This document shows positions 61,670-64,000 of a stretch of 64,000 bases of DNA, in pieces. A program made the position numbers and the translations under genes. Position 1 is the stretch's first letter. Each line of letters opens with the position of its first letter. Where the stretch lies: positions 1,117,015 through 1,181,014 of the forward strand of contig JACQXA010000004.1 in NCBI GenBank assembly GCA_016208975.1. Direction: 5' to 3'. This DNA comes from Nitrospinota bacterium. GTDB lineage: Bacteria > Nitrospinota_A > UBA7883 > JACRLM01. Below the pieces are notes generated by a model. That model searched no databases. It was given only the letters and a program-made list of their open reading frames with translations, and was not told the origin of the DNA.

Positions 61670-62632
61670 ATGTCTAATCTTCTTTCCGTGGAAAACCTCC
61701 GGGTCCGGTTCGACACGCCCCATGGGCCAGCGTGGGCCGTGGACGACGTGTCGTTCTCCATGTCCGCCGGGGAAACCCTCGGAATAGTGGGGGAGTCTGG
61801 TTGCGGCAAAACCATCACCGCCCTGTCCATCCTGCGGCTGGCGCCTTCATCGGCCACCATCGCCGGGGGAAGGGTGATGTTCGAGGGGCGCGACCTGCTG
61901 GCGCTCAGCAACGAAGAAATACGCGATGTTCGCGGGCGAAAAATCGCCATGATATTCCAGGAGCCCATGACCGCTCTAAACCCGGTGTTCACCATCGGCA
62001 ACCAGATAGCCGAAGGCATCCTGGCCCATTTCCCAATCACTAAAAAAGAAGCATGGGACAAGGCGGTGGAAATGCTGGCAAAAGTGGGCATCCCCTCGCC
62101 GGAACGGCGGGTGGGCGAATATCCCCACCAGCTCTCCGGCGGCATGCGCCAAAGGGCCATGATAGCCATGGCGCTGGCGATGGATCCTTCGCTACTCATC
62201 GCCGACGAGCCCACCACGGCGCTGGACGTTACCATCCAGGCGCAGATACTGGAGCTTTTGCTGGACCTGAAAAACCAGTTCGGCATGTCCATGATTTTGA
62301 TCACCCACGACCTGGGGGTGGTGGCGCAAACCTGCGATGACGTGGTGGTGATGTACGCCGGGAAAGTGGCCGAATCGGCCCCGGTGAAATCCATCTTTGC
62401 CAATCCGAAACATCCTTACACCCAGGGCCTGCTGGATTCAGTGGCTAGCCGGAAATCCGCGCCAGGCGACAAGTTGCGCGAGATTAAAGGCACGGTGCCA
62501 AGCCTTATGGAGATGCCCACAGGATGCCCGTTCCACCCGCGTTGCCCCAAGGCCATGAGCGTATGCCGGGAGAAGATGCCGGAATTAAAAGAAGTGGGCG
62601 CCGGTCAAAAAACCGCCTGTTGGCTGTATTAG
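61670..62632 (+). CDS. Peptide/nickel ABC transporter ATP-binding protein (OppD/DppD type)
   Basis: A 320-residue ATPase. Walker A GESGCGKTI (about residues 40-48), signature LSGGMRQRAMIAMALAM, Walker B LLIADEPTTALDVTIQAQ and H-loop THDLGVVAQ; the C-terminal oligopeptide-type domain with CPFHPRCPKAM is present. No permease or binding-protein gene is in the window. TATAAT at 61658-61663 lies only six bases before the ATG and there is no ribosome binding site, so it may be translated without a leader. Confidence 0.92.
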   Translation: MSNLLSVENLRVRFDTPHGPAWAVDDVSFSMSAGETLGIVGESGCGKTITALSILRLAPSSATIAGGRVMFEGRDLLALSNEEIRDVRGRKIAMIFQEPMTALNPVFTIGNQIAEGILAHFPITKKEAWDKAVEMLAKVGIPSPERRVGEYPHQLSGGMRQRAMIAMALAMDPSLLIADEPTTALDVTIQAQILELLLDLKNQFGMSMILITHDLGVVAQTCDDVVVMYAGKVAESAPVKSIFANPKHPYTQGLLDSVASRKSAPGDKLREIKGTVPSLMEMPTGCPFHPRCPKAMSVCREKMPELKEVGAGQKTACWLY

Positions 62633-62633
62633 A

Positions 62634-63620
62634 TTAAAGGTGGCTCTTTATCACGTCGTGGAGGCGCAGTAGCCCCACGGGGCGGTTGTCGTCGTCCACC
62701 ACGGGCAGAACGGATATCTGCGTCTCCCGGTTTTCCATAAGGTCCAGCGCCTCGGCGGCGGTGGCGGAATGTTTCACCGTTACCGGCCCGGTTTTCATGA
62801 ACTCTTTCACCGGCCTGTTCAGCAACCCGTCATCGGCTTTCAATATGAGCCGTTTAATATCCCCGTCGGTAAGCACTCCCAGCAGTCTGCCGCCGCCGTC
62901 CACTATGTTCACGCCGCCCAACCGGCACTCCACCAGTTTCACCACGGCGTTGCGCAACGTGTCTTCGGCGGAACAAACGGGGTTCTTGTCCTTGGATAAC
63001 AAATCGCCCACCCTGGCGGTGAGCATCCAGCCAAGTTTGCCGCCGGGATGAAACTGGGCGAAATTCTCCGGCTTGAATCCTTTAGACACGATAAGCGCCG
63101 ACGCCAGCGCGTCCCCCAGCGCCATGGTTACGGTTGTAGAGGTCATGGGCGCAAGGTTCAACGGACACGCTTCCGACTCCACCCCCATCAGAAGAGTCAC
63201 GCTGGCGGCCTTGGCCAGGCTGGAAGCGGGGTCGTTGGTGATGGCGATAATAGGGTTGCCCTGTTTTTTCAGAAATGGCGCCGCGTCCAGCACTTCGCGG
63301 GTCTCGCCGCTTTTAGATATGAGTATGGCCACGTCGCCGGGGCGGATGGCGCCCAGGTCTCCATGCAACGCGTCCCCGGCGTGGATGTAAATGGAAGGCG
63401 TTCCGGTGGAAGTAAGGGTGGCGGCCATTTTCTGCCCCACCAGGCCCGACTTGCCCATGCCCAGGATAAACAGCGCGCCCCGGCAGTTATGGCAAAGGGA
63501 TAGCGCCGAGGCGAAAGCTTGCGAGCGGATGACCTCCGCCAGCCCGTCCAGCGCGCGGGCTTCCTCGCTGGCCACTTTTAAGGCCGCGTTTATCGCCAAC
63601 TCTCGAATGCCGGATTCCAT
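62634..63620 (-). CDS. kdsD: Arabinose-5-phosphate isomerase KdsD/GutQ type
   Basis: About 328 residues. An N-terminal SIS domain (GMGKSGLVGQKMAATLTSTG, ISKSGETREV) and two CBS domains (EFMKTGPVTVKHSATAAEAL, ISVLPVVDDDNRPVGLLRLHD) match the KdsD family. It makes arabinose-5-phosphate, the precursor of Kdo in LPS. ATG 63620 is used; a TTG at 63662 is possible but overlaps the upstream gene. Lies 13 bp after the gmd fragment, same strand. Confidence 0.92.
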   Translation of the reverse strand: MESGIRELAINAALKVASEEARALDGLAEVIRSQAFASALSLCHNCRGALFILGMGKSGLVGQKMAATLTSTGTPSIYIHAGDALHGDLGAIRPGDVAILISKSGETREVLDAAPFLKKQGNPIIAITNDPASSLAKAASVTLLMGVESEACPLNLAPMTSTTVTMALGDALASALIVSKGFKPENFAQFHPGGKLGWMLTARVGDLLSKDKNPVCSAEDTLRNAVVKLVECRLGGVNIVDGGGRLLGVLTDGDIKRLILKADDGLLNRPVKEFMKTGPVTVKHSATAAEALDLMENRETQISVLPVVDDDNRPVGLLRLHDVIKSHL

Positions 63621-63633
63621 CCCCGTCGAAAAT

Positions 63634-64000
63634 TCAGCCTTTGATATGCCTGGCCGGATCAAGACCCGCCCGGCGCAAATCCGACTCCACCATCATCCGC
63701 ACCAGTTGGTGGAAAGTGGTTTTCGGTTCCCACCCAAGAACCCTGCGGGCCTTGGAAGAGTCGCCCAGCAACGTTTCCACCTCGGCGGGGCGGAAGTAAG
63801 CCTGGTCCACCTCCACGTAAACCCTGCCGGTCTTATCGTCGTAACCCTTTTCTTCCTGGCCTTCGCCTTTCCACTTTATGTCTATGCCCACAAGGCCAAA
63901 AGAGGCCTCCACGAATTGCCGCACGCTGTACTGCTCGCCGGTGGACAGCACGAAATCGTCCGCCTTTTCCTGTTGGAGCATAAGCCACATGCCTTCCACG
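63634..64000 (-). CDS. gmd: GDP-mannose 4,6-dehydratase, C-terminal part (5' cut by window)
   Basis: The frame is open to the right edge of the window; only the C-terminal 122 residues are visible. VEGMWLMLQQEKADDFVLST, SVRQFVEASFGLVGIDIKW, VDQAYFRPAEVETLLGDSSK and VLGWEPKTTFHQLVRMMV are characteristic of Gmd. It makes GDP-4-keto-6-deoxymannose for deoxyhexose (for example fucose or perosamine) in surface polysaccharides. Confidence 0.92.
   Translation of the reverse strand, partial: VEGMWLMLQQEKADDFVLSTGEQYSVRQFVEASFGLVGIDIKWKGEGQEEKGYDDKTGRVYVEVDQAYFRPAEVETLLGDSSKARRVLGWEPKTTFHQLVRMMVESDLRRAGLDPARHIKG

Overview
The window looks like the chromosome of an uncultured, motile, Gram-negative bacterium. 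Coding DNA is roughly 60% GC. The outer membrane is implied by an LptF/LptG permease, a KdsD-type arabinose-5-phosphate isomerase and a GDP-mannose dehydratase fragment. Sigma-54-style promoter architecture, minor pilins with PilY1, PEGA kinases and a Haliangium-like microcompartment suggest a deltaproteobacterium-like or Nitrospinota-like lineage. The phylum cannot be fixed from the sequence alone. I saw no rRNA, tRNA, CRISPR array or transposase.

Region by region: 1-2017 holds four small accessory genes (YdeI C-terminus, VOC protein, Cdd1-type HhH protein, NTF2-like protein) separated by dispersed 'GTCATCCTGAGCG' repeats. 2101-14170 is one long minus-strand flagellar operon, transcribed fliL-M-N-O-P-Q-R-flhB-A-F-G-(small membrane protein)-fliA, with a good sigma-54 promoter about 110 bp upstream of fliL. 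14599-15588 is a zinc phospholipase-C-like gene behind a perfect 11-bp inverted repeat. 15639-19731 is an HDOD / GAF-PAS histidine kinase / NtrC-type regulator operon; the regulator has a degenerate GAFTGA loop. 19801-23826 carries a possible zinc-ribbon mini-protein, a YwiC-like membrane protein, an unknown protein, fabI, and mfnB facing an MfnE-like kinase, which hints at a methanofuran-type cofactor. 23823-28965 encodes a secreted PEGA/Fn3 protein and a PEGA Ser/Thr kinase in the same operon.

29200-29460 is a cluster of CCGTGGTC palindromes. dnaN (29709) sits behind a textbook promoter. 31393-39505 is a minor-pilin cluster (pilV, pilW, pilX, pilY1, two FimT/GspH pilins), one pilin carrying about 13 DKSDD repeats. 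39566-44354 holds housekeeping genes (YggS, ProC, YggT, DUF167, DUF3568, a TIM-barrel protein, a glycosyltransferase). 44372-47500 has two HD-GYP c-di-GMP phosphodiesterase genes. 47703-50629 contains an LPS permease, a PAP2 phosphatase, a probable FliA-controlled small gene and an ICMT-like methyltransferase.

51083-57957 is a bacterial microcompartment operon: RpiR regulator, two BMC-T, one BMC-H, three BMC-P, an aldehyde dehydrogenase with an N-terminal targeting helix, a PduS-like flavo/Fe-S protein and a class II aldolase with a Cys-rich linker and C-terminal targeting helix. No phosphotransacylase or alcohol dehydrogenase is visible, so the core looks incomplete. A perfect palindrome and a TTGACA/TAAAAT promoter precede the RpiR gene. 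58057-61515 is an AT-rich orphan gene for a 1,152-residue membrane protein of unknown function. The window ends with an OppD-type ATPase, kdsD and a truncated gmd.

Motility, attachment and c-di-GMP genes together suggest a lifestyle switching between swimming and surfaces. The microcompartment probably handles an aldehyde released by aldol cleavage of a sugar phosphate. Functional calls rest on motif recognition by eye, with no database search.
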